Below, one piece after another: positions 53,450-62,719 of a stretch of 64,000 nt of DNA. Both the position numbers and the translations under genes were made by a program. Source of the stretch: Vibrio scophthalmi LMG 19158 (GTDB taxonomy: Bacteria; Pseudomonadota; Gammaproteobacteria; Enterobacterales; Vibrionaceae); assembly GCF_000222585.1 (NCBI RefSeq), contig NZ_AFWE01000223.1, positions 1 through 64,000 of the forward strand, in the 5' to 3' direction. The notes under the pieces were generated by a model. It was not told the DNA's origin, did no database searches, and saw nothing but the letters and a program-made list of their open reading frames with translations. The number at the start of each line of letters is the position of its first letter. Positions within the stretch are counted from its first letter, which is position 1.

Positions 53450-54086
53450 ACAATTGATGAATGACGATGCTTTTACCTCGTTACCATTAGTAGCAATTCT
53501 TCGTGGTATTACACCGGAAGATATTATTCCTGTTGCTACAGCACTTATTGCGGAAAACTATAAGCTCATCGAAGTACCTTTAAATAGTCCTGATGCACTA
53601 ACAAGTATCCGTTATTTAGTTGATGAATTTGGGCAAAAAGCAATTGTTGGGGCTGGAACTGTCACCAATATTGTTCAGTTAGAATCGGTTTTAACAACTG
53701 GTGCTCGCCTAGTGGTTACACCGAATATGAATCCGGACGTTATTCGTTTAGCTTCTCGAGAAGGTTGCGTAACGTTACCTGGTGTCATGACACCAACAGA
53801 GGCATTTACGGCACTAGAGTGCGGTGCGAGTGGCTTAAAATTTTTTCCTGCAGATTGTGTAGAGGCAAACTATTTGAAAGCACTAAGGGCTGTATTACCT
53901 GCAAATTTAGCTTGTTTACCTGTCGGTGGTATCAATGCGAATGCTAAGCAAATGAGTGAATTCAGACAAGCTGGAGCTAACGGCTTTGGTTTAGGTTCCG
54001 GCTTATACAAGCCGGGAATGAAAATAGAACAAATTATAAAAAATGCTCGTGAATATAGAGAAGCATGGTCTCAATCTAATAACTAA
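53439..54086 (+). CDS. dgoA: 2-dehydro-3-deoxy-6-phosphogalactonate aldolase DgoA
   Basis: This 215-residue KDPG/KDPGal-type aldolase cleaves its substrate to pyruvate and glyceraldehyde-3-phosphate. Signs are LVAILRGITPED, IEVPLNSPDAL (with the catalytic Glu), GAGTVTN, and the Schiff-base lysine in ASGLKFFPAD. E. coli DgoA has the same motifs. The ATG at 53439 follows AAGGAATGCGTA and overlaps the dgoK tail; the ATG at 53424 was rejected. Confidence 0.93.
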   Translation: MLPEQLMNDDAFTSLPLVAILRGITPEDIIPVATALIAENYKLIEVPLNSPDALTSIRYLVDEFGQKAIVGAGTVTNIVQLESVLTTGARLVVTPNMNPDVIRLASREGCVTLPGVMTPTEAFTALECGASGLKFFPADCVEANYLKALRAVLPANLACLPVGGINANAKQMSEFRQAGANGFGLGSGLYKPGMKIEQIIKNAREYREAWSQSNN

Positions 54087-54107
54087 AAATACTAAAGGAA
54101 ACGTGAA

Positions 54108-55109
54108 ATGAAAAAAAATCTCACCTCAATTGTTATTTCTATGGCCATTTTTGGACTTTCCGGATGTGGTGATAAAGAAGATGATGTAAAAATAATGAAA
54201 GTGGGCATTGGTGTACCTGAATCCCACTTTGAATATAAAGCAATGAAATCATTTGAAGCTTTTGTTGAAGACAAAACCCAAGGAAAATTAGATGTTCAGA
54301 TTTATGCTAGTAACCAGCTAGGAAACGACCAAGAGGTTTTGGAATCGATCAAGTTAAATACTGTTCAAATGAATTTGCCTGCGCCAGCAGTAATGGGGAA
54401 TATTGTTAAGGAATTTAACATTTTAGAACTACCTTTTATTTTCCCTACTGAAGAAATTGCAAACCAAGTTGTTGATGGTGAATGGGGTAAGGATTTATTG
54501 GGCAAATTAGAAAATGCGGGTTATATCGGGTTAGGTTATGGTAATTTTGGCTTCCGTCATGTAACCAACAGTATTAAGCCGATTACACAATTGAGTGATT
54601 TTGATGGCTTGAAACTTAGAACAATGCAAAACCGATCCCACTTAGATGCCTTCCGAGCTCTAGGTTCAAACCCAACACCAATGCCTTTTTCTGAACTATT
54701 TTCTTCATTGCAGCTTGGTACTGTAGATGGACAAGAAAACCCGTTTACTAATATCTATTCACAACGTCTATTTGAAGTTCAACCTTATGCAACAGACACA
54801 GGGCATGTATACAGCTGGGTTGTCTTTGTTGTAGGTAAAAAATTCTATGAAGGTCTATCCCCTGAGCACCAACAGATTTTGCAACAAGGTGCCGACTTAG
54901 CGAAAGAAGAAATGCGTTCAGCGGTAAGAATTCAAGATCAGGAATCTCTTCAGAAAATGATTGATGCAGGGGTTGAGTACCATCAGTTAAGCGATACCGC
55001 GAAGAAAGAAATACGTCATGCGGTAGAGCCAGTGGTGAAACAGCATGGCGATCAGATTGATCCTGAATTTTTTGCTGAGCTTCAACAGCAGGTAAATAAA
55101 CTGTCATAG
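54108..55109 (+). CDS. TRAP transporter substrate-binding protein (DctP type)
   Basis: This 333-residue binding protein starts with a lipoprotein signal (lipobox LSGC, Cys at residue 20) and is a DctP-family periplasmic receptor. Conserved are YASNQLGNDQEVLESIKLN and LKLRTMQNR, the latter carrying the Arg that binds the substrate carboxylate in sugar-acid TRAP systems. The AAAGGAAACG ribosome site supports the start. It supplies the DctQM membrane parts that follow; galactonate is the likely ligand from context. Confidence 0.9.
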   Translation: MKKNLTSIVISMAIFGLSGCGDKEDDVKIMKVGIGVPESHFEYKAMKSFEAFVEDKTQGKLDVQIYASNQLGNDQEVLESIKLNTVQMNLPAPAVMGNIVKEFNILELPFIFPTEEIANQVVDGEWGKDLLGKLENAGYIGLGYGNFGFRHVTNSIKPITQLSDFDGLKLRTMQNRSHLDAFRALGSNPTPMPFSELFSSLQLGTVDGQENPFTNIYSQRLFEVQPYATDTGHVYSWVVFVVGKKFYEGLSPEHQQILQQGADLAKEEMRSAVRIQDQESLQKMIDAGVEYHQLSDTAKKEIRHAVEPVVKQHGDQIDPEFFAELQQQVNKLS

Positions 55110-55167
55110 TGTGAGGGTAGGGCGAATTCTCGTCCTACATCATTTATAGATAATATCGAGAATCGTT

Positions 55168-55680
55168 ATGTCTAAATTATCAAAAGTCTTCTGTGAAGAG
55201 TTTGAAGAATATTTAAGTGTCGCTTTATTTTTAGCACTAATAGTACTTTGCCTTCTACAAATATTATTCCGTTTTGTATTTAATTTTTCTTTGTCTTGGA
55301 CTGAAGAGTTAGCCCGTTATGTATTTATAGCGCTTGTATACGCAGCCTCTTCATTGGCAGTTATTAAGGGTGCACACGTTCGAGTTGAAATTATCGATAA
55401 CTTTGTTTCGGGTAAGGCTAAGTATTACTTGGACCAAGTGATAGAGGCTTCTTGGTGTGCATTTATGATCTACATTGGCATTTATGGTGTTGAAATCACC
55501 GTAGAAGCGTTGCGTGTTTCACAAGTAACTCCTGCGCTTGGTTGGCAGATTGGCTGGATATACATGATTGTACCGGTGTTCTTCTTTTTAATTTCTTTGC
55601 GCTTAGTACAACGAATGTATCACCGTTTTCAAAATCGCGATGCGCTAATTGCTAGCTCAAATGATTCGGAGGTTCAGTAA
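55168..55680 (+). CDS. TRAP transporter small membrane subunit (DctQ)
   Basis: This 170-residue protein has four transmembrane helices; helix 2 carries the conserved SLSWTEELARYVFI motif of DctQ. It pairs with DctM, whose gene overlaps the stop by one base. Confidence 0.9.
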   Translation: MSKLSKVFCEEFEEYLSVALFLALIVLCLLQILFRFVFNFSLSWTEELARYVFIALVYAASSLAVIKGAHVRVEIIDNFVSGKAKYYLDQVIEASWCAFMIYIGIYGVEITVEALRVSQVTPALGWQIGWIYMIVPVFFFLISLRLVQRMYHRFQNRDALIASSNDSEVQ

Positions 55681-56960
55681 TGTTTTCGTTTGCTATTACC
55701 ATGTTGATTTTCGTAGCGCTATTGTTCGTTGGTATGCCGATTGCGATTTGCATAGGCATGTCGACACTGGCCGCGTTGCTCATGAATGATATTTCGGGTG
55801 GTTTTATTGCTCAAATTTCATTCTCTGGCTTGGATTCATTTACTTATCTAGCGATTCCAATGTTTATCATGGCTGGTTTTGTCATGGAGACCGGCGGGCT
55901 TTCACGTCGTATTGTTGGCTTTGCATCAACTTTAGTTGGTCGTACAACTGGTGGCCTTGGTATCGTAACTGTTATCGCGTGTATGTTTTTTGCTGCGATC
56001 TCTGGCTCTTCACCAGCTACAGTAGCTGCGATTGGATCAATGATGGTGCCTTCTATGATAGAAAAAGGCTACAACCGTCACTTCGCCGGAGCTTTGACTG
56101 CGTCTGCTGGATCGTTAGGTATTTTAATACCTCCATCTATACCAATGATTATCTACGCGGTGACTGCGGAAATTTCAATTGGTGATATGTTCTTAGCTGG
56201 TTTTATTCCAGGGGGAATGGTTGGTCTAGGTTTGATTCTTACAGTGTACTTAATTGCGCGAAAACGTGGTTATGTAGGCATGGAAGAAAAATTTGATAGC
56301 AAGAAAGTTAAGTTAGCGTTCTGGGATGCAAAATGGGCGTTATTAACACCAGTCATTATTCTGGGTGGGATCTATTCCGGTGTATTTACGGCTACGGAAG
56401 CTGCCTGCATTACCGTTATCTACACTCTAATTGTCAGCTTGTTCATTCATAAAGAGATTACGCTAAAAGATATCCGCCCAATCGTTGTTAAATCGGCTCT
56501 TACGACAGGTTGCGTTATTATCATTCTTGGCTTTGCGACTGCATTTGCTCGTTACTTAACCATGAGTCAAATTCCTCAAATGATTGGTGAGGCGATACTT
56601 CAAGTTACTGATAACCCGACGATTATACTATTGATATTTGTTGCGCTGATTATGTTCACGGGTTTATTTATAGAGACTGCTGCGCAGATTTTGATCTATA
56701 CACCGTTGTTCCTGCCAATCTTAGTTCAATTAGGTATTAGTCCTTACCACTTCGGTATTATTCTCATTGTCGGTACAGAGCTTGCGCTTATTACACCACC
56801 GGTTGGGGTAAACCTATTTGTGGCAAAAGGTATTACGGGCTCTTCAATGGTTCAGTTGTCTCGTGCTGTCGTCCCTTTCCTTATTAGTATGCTTTTGGTC
56901 CAAATTGCATTGGTATTCCTGCCAAGCGTTATCACCTTTTTACCTGATTTAGCCAAATAG
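55680..56960 (+). CDS. TRAP transporter large permease (DctM)
   Basis: This 426-residue inner-membrane protein has about 12 helices and the DctM signatures [28 protein letters not shown] and [16 protein letters not shown]. It is the Na+-driven transport subunit. In E. coli galactonate enters by the MFS carrier DgoT; here TRAP transport takes that place. Confidence 0.92.
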   Translation: MFSFAITMLIFVALLFVGMPIAICIGMSTLAALLMNDISGGFIAQISFSGLDSFTYLAIPMFIMAGFVMETGGLSRRIVGFASTLVGRTTGGLGIVTVIACMFFAAISGSSPATVAAIGSMMVPSMIEKGYNRHFAGALTASAGSLGILIPPSIPMIIYAVTAEISIGDMFLAGFIPGGMVGLGLILTVYLIARKRGYVGMEEKFDSKKVKLAFWDAKWALLTPVIILGGIYSGVFTATEAACITVIYTLIVSLFIHKEITLKDIRPIVVKSALTTGCVIIILGFATAFARYLTMSQIPQMIGEAILQVTDNPTIILLIFVALIMFTGLFIETAAQILIYTPLFLPILVQLGISPYHFGIILIVGTELALITPPVGVNLFVAKGITGSSMVQLSRAVVPFLISMLLVQIALVFLPSVITFLPDLAK

Positions 56961-56970
56961 AGTAGTTGCC

Positions 56971-58119
56971 ATGAAAATTGTAAGTTATGAAACATTTATA
57001 GTTCCACCACGCTGGTGTTTTTTGAAATTAGAAACGGATACAGGTCTTGTGGGGTGGGGGGAACCAGTACTTGAAGGTCGTGCACATACGGTTCAAGCGG
57101 CAGTTGATGAATTAATGGACTATGTCATTGGCAAAGACCCTCGTGATATTGAGGATATTTGGAATGTGTTGTACCGCGCTACGTTTTACCGTGGTGGTCC
57201 AATCATGATGAGCGCTCTATCCGGTATTGATCAAGCGTTATGGGATATCAAAGGAAAAGATTTGAATGTTCCCGTTTATCAACTGCTTGGTGGTAAGTGT
57301 CGTGACTCTATTCGTACTTATTCTTGGATTGGTGGTGACCGTCCTGATGATGTCGCTCGTATGGCGAAAGAACGTATGGAGCTTGGATTTACAGCGATAA
57401 AAATGAATGGTACTGAAGAACTAAATTACATTGATGATTACAGTAAAGTTGATGCTGTTTTAGATCGTGTTCAAGCGGTGCGTGATGCGACACATAAAGA
57501 TATGGGGATAGGAATAGATTTCCATGGTCGAGTTCACAAAGGCATGGCAAAAGTACTAATGCGTGAATTAGAACCTTTACGCCCAATGTTTGTAGAAGAG
57601 CCTTTGTTGCCAGAGCACTTGGATTCAATTCATGAAATCGCTCAATATGGTGCGATTCCTATTGCAACGGGTGAGCGTATGTTCACGCGTTGGGAGTTTA
57701 AAACTCTTCTACAACGTGGTGGTATTGATATTATCCAACCAGATCTTTCACATGCTGGAGGCATTACAGAAGTCAGAAAGATTGCCGCAATGGCAGAGGC
57801 GTTTGATGTTGCATTGGCGCCGCATTGTCCACTTGGGCCTGTTGCATTATCGTCATGTATTCAAGTCGATGCGGTAGCGCTCAATGCTGTCATTCAAGAG
57901 CAAAGTATTGGTATTCATTACAATCAAGGCTGCGATGTACTGGATTATTTAAAAAACAAAGACGTGTTTAGTTTTAAAGATGGGTATTGCGAACTTCCAA
58001 CTGGCCCTGGCCTTGGTGTTGATATTGATGAGGAATTCTTGCGTGAGATGACTAAGATTGGCCATCGCTGGCGTAATCCGGTTTGGCGTCACAAAGATGG
58101 CTCATTTGCGGAGTGGTAA
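56971..58119 (+). CDS. dgoD: D-galactonate dehydratase DgoD
   Basis: This 382-residue enolase-superfamily enzyme converts D-galactonate to 2-keto-3-deoxygalactonate. It is the same length as E. coli DgoD, and all catalytic residues are at the same numbers: metal ligands D183, E209 and E235, with H185 (DFHGR) and H285 (APHCPLGP). It provides the substrate for DgoK. It lies 10 bases after the DctM gene and 2 before the IlvD/Edd-type gene. Confidence 0.95.
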   Translation: MKIVSYETFIVPPRWCFLKLETDTGLVGWGEPVLEGRAHTVQAAVDELMDYVIGKDPRDIEDIWNVLYRATFYRGGPIMMSALSGIDQALWDIKGKDLNVPVYQLLGGKCRDSIRTYSWIGGDRPDDVARMAKERMELGFTAIKMNGTEELNYIDDYSKVDAVLDRVQAVRDATHKDMGIGIDFHGRVHKGMAKVLMRELEPLRPMFVEEPLLPEHLDSIHEIAQYGAIPIATGERMFTRWEFKTLLQRGGIDIIQPDLSHAGGITEVRKIAAMAEAFDVALAPHCPLGPVALSSCIQVDAVALNAVIQEQSIGIHYNQGCDVLDYLKNKDVFSFKDGYCELPTGPGLGVDIDEEFLREMTKIGHRWRNPVWRHKDGSFAEW

Positions 58120-58121
58120 CT

Positions 58122-59810
58122 ATGGCTAACTGTGGAAACTGCGGTGATTGTGGCTCTCACTTTAGCACTAATCTACAGGGTGACGACGGTGCGCTTAAAC
58201 GCGCACTGTATAAATCGATGGGTCATACGGATAGTGACCTTCGAAAACCTGTTATTGCTGTTGTAAATAGCTATACCAATGCTACGCCAGGTCATGTCAA
58301 TTTGAATGACGTCGCGACCAGAACGATGGATGGAATACGTGAAGCGGGTGGCGTACCAATGATGTTTGGTACCATTGCACCTTGCGATGGCATCGCTGAA
58401 GGACATCTTGGCATGCGTTACATTCTAGCTGCTCGTGAAGTGATTACCGCATCAATTGAGATCATGGTTAGAGCTCATAGATTTGACGGTATGGTGTTGC
58501 TCGGTTCATGTGACAAAATTGTACCTGGCATGCTGATGGCTGCTGCACGCTTAGACATTCCAGCTATTTTGGTCAATGGCGGGCCCATGTATCCAGCGGA
58601 ATATCAAGGCAAACACTGGGATGGTAATATTGTCACGGAAGCGATTGGCTGGAAACAGCGAGGGGAGATTTCAGAAGAAGAATTCCGTCAAATTGAAGAT
58701 TTAGCGGAGCCAGGACCAGGATCTTGTACTATGTACGGGACGGCAAATACGATGTCATGTCTTGCTGAGTCATTAGGCATGAGTTTACCGCAAACCTCAA
58801 CGATACCAGCTATCGATCCAGCAAGATTTGAGGTCGGTTTTGCTGCGGGTAAGCGTATTGTCCAATTAGTTCATGATGGTATTACTGCTCGTCAAATTTT
58901 GACTAGGCAATCCATTCACAACGCCATGTGTGCATTGTTAGCAACAGGTGGTTCTACCAATGCTATTTTGCATCTTCAGGCTATTCATTATGAAGCTGGT
59001 CTTGGTGATTTATCCTTGAGTGAATTTGATCAACTTAGTCGGAGAATCCCTCTTTTAGCTGCGATCTATCCGGCATCAGAGCACGATATGATCGATTTTC
59101 ATCAATCAGGAGGGATTGCAGCAGTAGAAAAGCAGCTCACATGTGAGCTAAAACTTGATGCATTAACAGTAGCTGGGACAAAAGAGCAAGTTCTTGAACG
59201 AGTCTCGTTGATTGATGATAACCCTGTGATCAGCAGTCTTTCTTCTCCGATCAAACCCGACGCGGGGGTTGCAGTTCTAAATGGTAATATTTCACCTTTG
59301 GGTGCGGTAATTAAACCAGCGGCAGTACCTGATCATATGTATCAGTTTCAAGGGCCAGCAATCGTATTTGATTCTGAGCAAGAAGCAATTGACCGTATCC
59401 AAAATGGTGGTATCCCGAAGGGTAGTGTGTTGGTTTTACGCTATGAGGGCCCTAAAGGTGGCCCAGGCATGCCAGAAATGTATAAACCGATGAAATTTCT
59501 TGAAGGGATGGCTCTATCAAATGACTGTGCTCTGATTACCGATGGTCGTTTTTCTGGTTCAAATAGAGGTCTATTTGTTGGGCATATATCACCGGAAGCG
59601 GCTGATGGCGGAGTGATCGCACTAATACAAGACGGTGACCAAATAGAGATAGATATTGCTAATCGTACATTGATGCTGTCTGTCAGTGACGTTGAACTTA
59701 CTGCTCGTTATGCAAATTGGAAACCGTTGTTAAAAGAAGTACCAGCAGGTTTTCTTAATCTTTATCGTGAACGTGCGGCATCAGCAGCAGAAGGAGCTGT
59801 GTTACGATGA
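58122..59810 (+). CDS. IlvD/Edd family dehydratase
   Basis: This 562-residue Fe-S dehydratase is of the family that includes dihydroxy-acid dehydratase and sugar-acid dehydratases (arabinonate, xylonate, galactonate). Cluster cysteines C130 (GSCDK) and C202 (GSCTMYG) are conserved; the TPCN cysteine of the [2Fe-2S] members is Gly57, as in E. coli IlvD, and C88 (APCDG) may be the third ligand. The N-terminus adds an unusual CGNCGDC (C4, C7, C10). ATG 58122 with GGAG was chosen over 58083, which overlaps dgoD. With DgoD beside it, it probably handles another sugar acid. Confidence 0.85.
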   Translation: MANCGNCGDCGSHFSTNLQGDDGALKRALYKSMGHTDSDLRKPVIAVVNSYTNATPGHVNLNDVATRTMDGIREAGGVPMMFGTIAPCDGIAEGHLGMRYILAAREVITASIEIMVRAHRFDGMVLLGSCDKIVPGMLMAAARLDIPAILVNGGPMYPAEYQGKHWDGNIVTEAIGWKQRGEISEEEFRQIEDLAEPGPGSCTMYGTANTMSCLAESLGMSLPQTSTIPAIDPARFEVGFAAGKRIVQLVHDGITARQILTRQSIHNAMCALLATGGSTNAILHLQAIHYEAGLGDLSLSEFDQLSRRIPLLAAIYPASEHDMIDFHQSGGIAAVEKQLTCELKLDALTVAGTKEQVLERVSLIDDNPVISSLSSPIKPDAGVAVLNGNISPLGAVIKPAAVPDHMYQFQGPAIVFDSEQEAIDRIQNGGIPKGSVLVLRYEGPKGGPGMPEMYKPMKFLEGMALSNDCALITDGRFSGSNRGLFVGHISPEAADGGVIALIQDGDQIEIDIANRTLMLSVSDVELTARYANWKPLLKEVPAGFLNLYRERAASAAEGAVLR

Positions 59811-60718
59811 ATAAATTATATTTACCTGACGAATTAGTGGGTGTTAATCCGATTGCTGCTATGCCTTTTACTTCTGAAGGTAAGGTGGACATAGTGTCTT
59901 TCATTAGCATGATAGAACATTTGAAAAATACGGGATGTAATGGAATTACCTTATTTGGTATCGCAAGCGAATTCTATAAGTTGACGGAGAAAGAGAAGGA
60001 ACAACTTGCAACAATTTTCGTCCAAATTTTGTCAAGTAGCGAGGTTTATAGTTGTATATCAGTGACCGATCATGCTACTGAAATTGCAGTCGAAAGGGCT
60101 AAGTTCTATCAACAACTAGGCAGTAATTGCTTGATGTTACTACCACCATTTTTTCTTAAACCCACGACAGAACAAATTGTTTACCACATTTGTTCTGTGT
60201 TAGAGGTGGTGAGCATTCCTGTATTGGTTCAATATGCTCCAGGTGAGACAGGTCTGGATATACCCCCTGAAGCGATGGCTGACATAAGTCGACGTTATCC
60301 TCACGCGGTGTTTAAAATTGAATGTAATCCTCCAGTAGAATATTGCCGAGAGCTACTACAATACAAACCAGATACTGTAATTTTAAATGGTTATGCTGGC
60401 CTGTATATGTTGGACATGTTGGATATTGGCGGTAAAGGAGTGATGCCGGGTTGTTCCTTTACTGAAATATATGTTGCTATATATGATTTGTATCAGCAAG
60501 GTGAAACTGAAAAAGCAAAAAAAGTCCATGCTGACTTATTGAGATATATCCAGCGTTGGATGAGTCATTGTGAGTATATTATTAAAGTTGAAAAACAGAT
60601 ATTAGCTCGGCGCGGCATAATAAGCAGTGGTTATTGTCGCCTCCCAAGTTATGATGTTGGTCAGAATGATGCTGATATTGAAGGTTTTTTGGTTTTATTC
60701 AGCCAGTATTTAAAATAG
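59807..60718 (+). CDS. DapA-family (DHDPS/NAL) aldolase
   Basis: This 303-residue TIM-barrel aldolase belongs to the dihydrodipicolinate synthase/N-acetylneuraminate lyase family. GIASEFYKLTEKE replaces the usual GTTGE region, the Tyr is in VQYAPGETG, and the Schiff-base Lys is in VFKIECNPP. It is likely to cleave a 2-keto-3-deoxy sugar acid made by the IlvD/Edd enzyme before it, whose stop it overlaps by 4 bases. This would give a non-phosphorylated route next to the DgoK-DgoA route. The substrate is not determined. Confidence 0.82.
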   Translation: MNKLYLPDELVGVNPIAAMPFTSEGKVDIVSFISMIEHLKNTGCNGITLFGIASEFYKLTEKEKEQLATIFVQILSSSEVYSCISVTDHATEIAVERAKFYQQLGSNCLMLLPPFFLKPTTEQIVYHICSVLEVVSIPVLVQYAPGETGLDIPPEAMADISRRYPHAVFKIECNPPVEYCRELLQYKPDTVILNGYAGLYMLDMLDIGGKGVMPGCSFTEIYVAIYDLYQQGETEKAKKVHADLLRYIQRWMSHCEYIIKVEKQILARRGIISSGYCRLPSYDVGQNDADIEGFLVLFSQYLK

Positions 60719-60725
60719 TGTTCAT

Positions 60726-60757
60726 AAAAAGCCAGGCTAACGACCTGGCTTTTTATA
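60726..60757 (+). terminator. Terminator of the dgo cluster
   Basis: AAAAAGCCAGG (60726-60736) and CCTGGCTTTTT (60744-60754) form a perfect 11-bp stem, followed by TA-rich sequence. Confidence 0.85.
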
Positions 60758-60880
60758 TTTTAACTAATATTTTTTAGAGTTTTAATGTTTTAGTATAAAT
60801 TTACAAAGCTAATGTTCTTTAATAATTTTGTTAATGTGTTTTCGATTCTTTAGTGCTTAAAAGTGAATTAATTTTAATTG

Positions 60881-61735
60881 TTAATCTACAAAATGCGATT
60901 GGTAGAATTTCGGTGTGACCGCAAGCTTTCTTTTAAATTGGCGCTGAAAGTGTGCTTGATCGGAAAATCCGAGCTGCAAAGCTACATCAGAGATAGGTTG
61001 GCCAGATTTAAGCATCTGTTTCGCACGCTTAATTTTCTCATCCATCAAATAAGCGTGGGGAGGAAGACCAAACTGGTTTTTAAATGCCCGTACTAATTGA
61101 TAGCGGCTAATTCCGACAGTATCGGCTAATGACTGCAAATGATGATTGTGACTGACTTGGTCAAGTAACTTGTCGCGCACATGAGCAAGACAAGGTTGAG
61201 CCTGCGAGGAATGGTGAGCACTTTGAGTGGAGCAGTTTATCTGTTCGCCTTGTTCAATAAAGCACTCGGCGACAAATTCAAACAACAAAACTTCAGCTTG
61301 CAGACGGCTTGCGTTTTGCGCGAGAGCATCAAATAGCAAGTTAAACCGCCGCTGTAATGATTCACTTCGTTCTAAATCGCGAGCAAAGCGTGTATAGCTT
61401 GAGGTGCGATTGTGCAGCACATCTTGTTGCACTTCGCCCATTTTGATCGTGTCGACAAACAACATCCGATAAGACCATGCTCCGTGACCGGAAGTGCTGG
61501 TTTCAGGATTGCAAGAATGCACATCAAACGGATTAATGGTGACGAGATCGCCTTGGCTAATGCGGTAGTGCTTGTCGCGATTGTGGTAGTCTGCAATACC
61601 GCTATCGATAATGCCAAAAGAGAACTCATCATGGGAATGGGCTTGATAACAGGCCGAGCTTTGATTGGCTGTTCTTAACTCAATCCAAGGCAACAATGTA
61701 CTTTGTGTAAAACTGACACTGTCATCTTTTTTCAT
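60881..61735 (-). CDS. AraC-family regulator
   Basis: This 284-residue regulator has an N-terminal cupin sensing domain (about 25-110; AHSHDEFSFGIIDSGIADY) and a C-terminal double helix-turn-helix (about 185-280; LADTVGISRYQLVRAFKNQ and ISDVALQLGFSDQAHFQRQFK). It belongs to the group that controls neighbouring LysE-type exporters. Next upstream on the same strand, separated by 66 bases, is a LysE exporter gene. Confidence 0.88.
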   Translation of the reverse strand: MKKDDSVSFTQSTLLPWIELRTANQSSACYQAHSHDEFSFGIIDSGIADYHNRDKHYRISQGDLVTINPFDVHSCNPETSTSGHGAWSYRMLFVDTIKMGEVQQDVLHNRTSSYTRFARDLERSESLQRRFNLLFDALAQNASRLQAEVLLFEFVAECFIEQGEQINCSTQSAHHSSQAQPCLAHVRDKLLDQVSHNHHLQSLADTVGISRYQLVRAFKNQFGLPPHAYLMDEKIKRAKQMLKSGQPISDVALQLGFSDQAHFQRQFKRKLAVTPKFYQSHFVD

Positions 61736-61801
61736 CTTTCGTCACGATCCCTGAATGATAGCCATTGTGATAGGCTTTTTATAAAGTTGGCTTTGGCGGC
61801 A

Positions 61802-62395
61802 TTATATCCATATTGCCCCGACCGAGAGAGCCAACAGCACCGCCATTATGCGATTAAACAATACAAATCGTTGGGCGTTATTGAGATATTTGGCCAGTAC
61901 ACGGCCAATCACAGCCCAAATGCCCACCCCGATCAGGCATAAAACAAGCGATACCGCGGTGAATAGTAGCAATGAAAAATACTCATTCTCTTGCCCTATA
62001 ACATAAAGGCTGACGCCAGACATGGCAACTAACCACGCTTTGGGATTAAGGATCTGTGTGAGCGATCCCGTCCAAAAGCCCGATTTTTTTTCTTTAGATG
62101 ACTCAAGTGAGGCGACGGGAGCGGTAAAAATTCTGTAGGCCAAATACAAAATAAACACACTTCCGCTAAATTGCATCACCGTGGTGAGTTTAGGGATGAG
62201 TGCGGCAACGGTTTGCATCATACCACCGGTTAAAAAAACCACCATCGCGTAGGCGACGGATGCACCGGTGACAAATCTAGCGGCGGCGCGTTTGCCATGG
62301 TTGATGGCTGTGCTGGTGGCGAGGAGGTTTACCGGGCCGGGTGTCGTTGAACCAACAAAAGCAAAAACGACCATGGCGAAAACAAGACTATTCAT
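61802..62395 (-). CDS. LysE/RhtB-family amino-acid exporter
   Basis: This 197-residue inner-membrane protein has six hydrophobic segments and the family start GSTTPGPVNLLATSTAINHG (about 16-35), plus NPKAWLVAMSGVS in the second half. LysE/RhtB proteins export amino acids such as lysine, threonine or homoserine lactone. The ATG at 62395 with AAAGGATTGCACA was chosen over 62467. It is upstream of the AraC gene and on the same strand, so they may be co-transcribed. Confidence 0.88.
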   Translation of the reverse strand: MNSLVFAMVVFAFVGSTTPGPVNLLATSTAINHGKRAAARFVTGASVAYAMVVFLTGGMMQTVAALIPKLTTVMQFSGSVFILYLAYRIFTAPVASLESSKEKKSGFWTGSLTQILNPKAWLVAMSGVSLYVIGQENEYFSLLLFTAVSLVLCLIGVGIWAVIGRVLAKYLNNAQRFVLFNRIMAVLLALSVGAIWI

Positions 62396-62719
62396 TGTGC
62401 AATCCTTTCTGTACGACCCACAATATAGCGTGAAGTAAAAATGGAGTATTGAACGATATTGCAGCACCAGTATTTAGATTAAGCGCTTTGGAGGTAATTT
62501 GATTGGTTAAGGTCTGTTTTTGCTATCTATCATCCGCCTAGAATAGCCATTTATGCGCTTTTTTTTGTGAAAATTACACTCAATATTAACGTGACCTATA
62601 TCACCTTATGAATGAATCAGCTAGAATAGCGGCCACATCCAATATGACCTTTTTTAACAGTATCTCGAAAGTGAATTAAGAGCTTGTTATTAAAAGAAAT
62701 TTACTTCGAGGGCACTGCT
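62396..62719. other. Divergent region between lysE and ybiT
   Basis: About 320 bases, no gene. TAGAAT near 62622 could be a -10 for ybiT. GAGGG at 62708-62712 is its ribosome-binding site. Confidence 0.4.
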
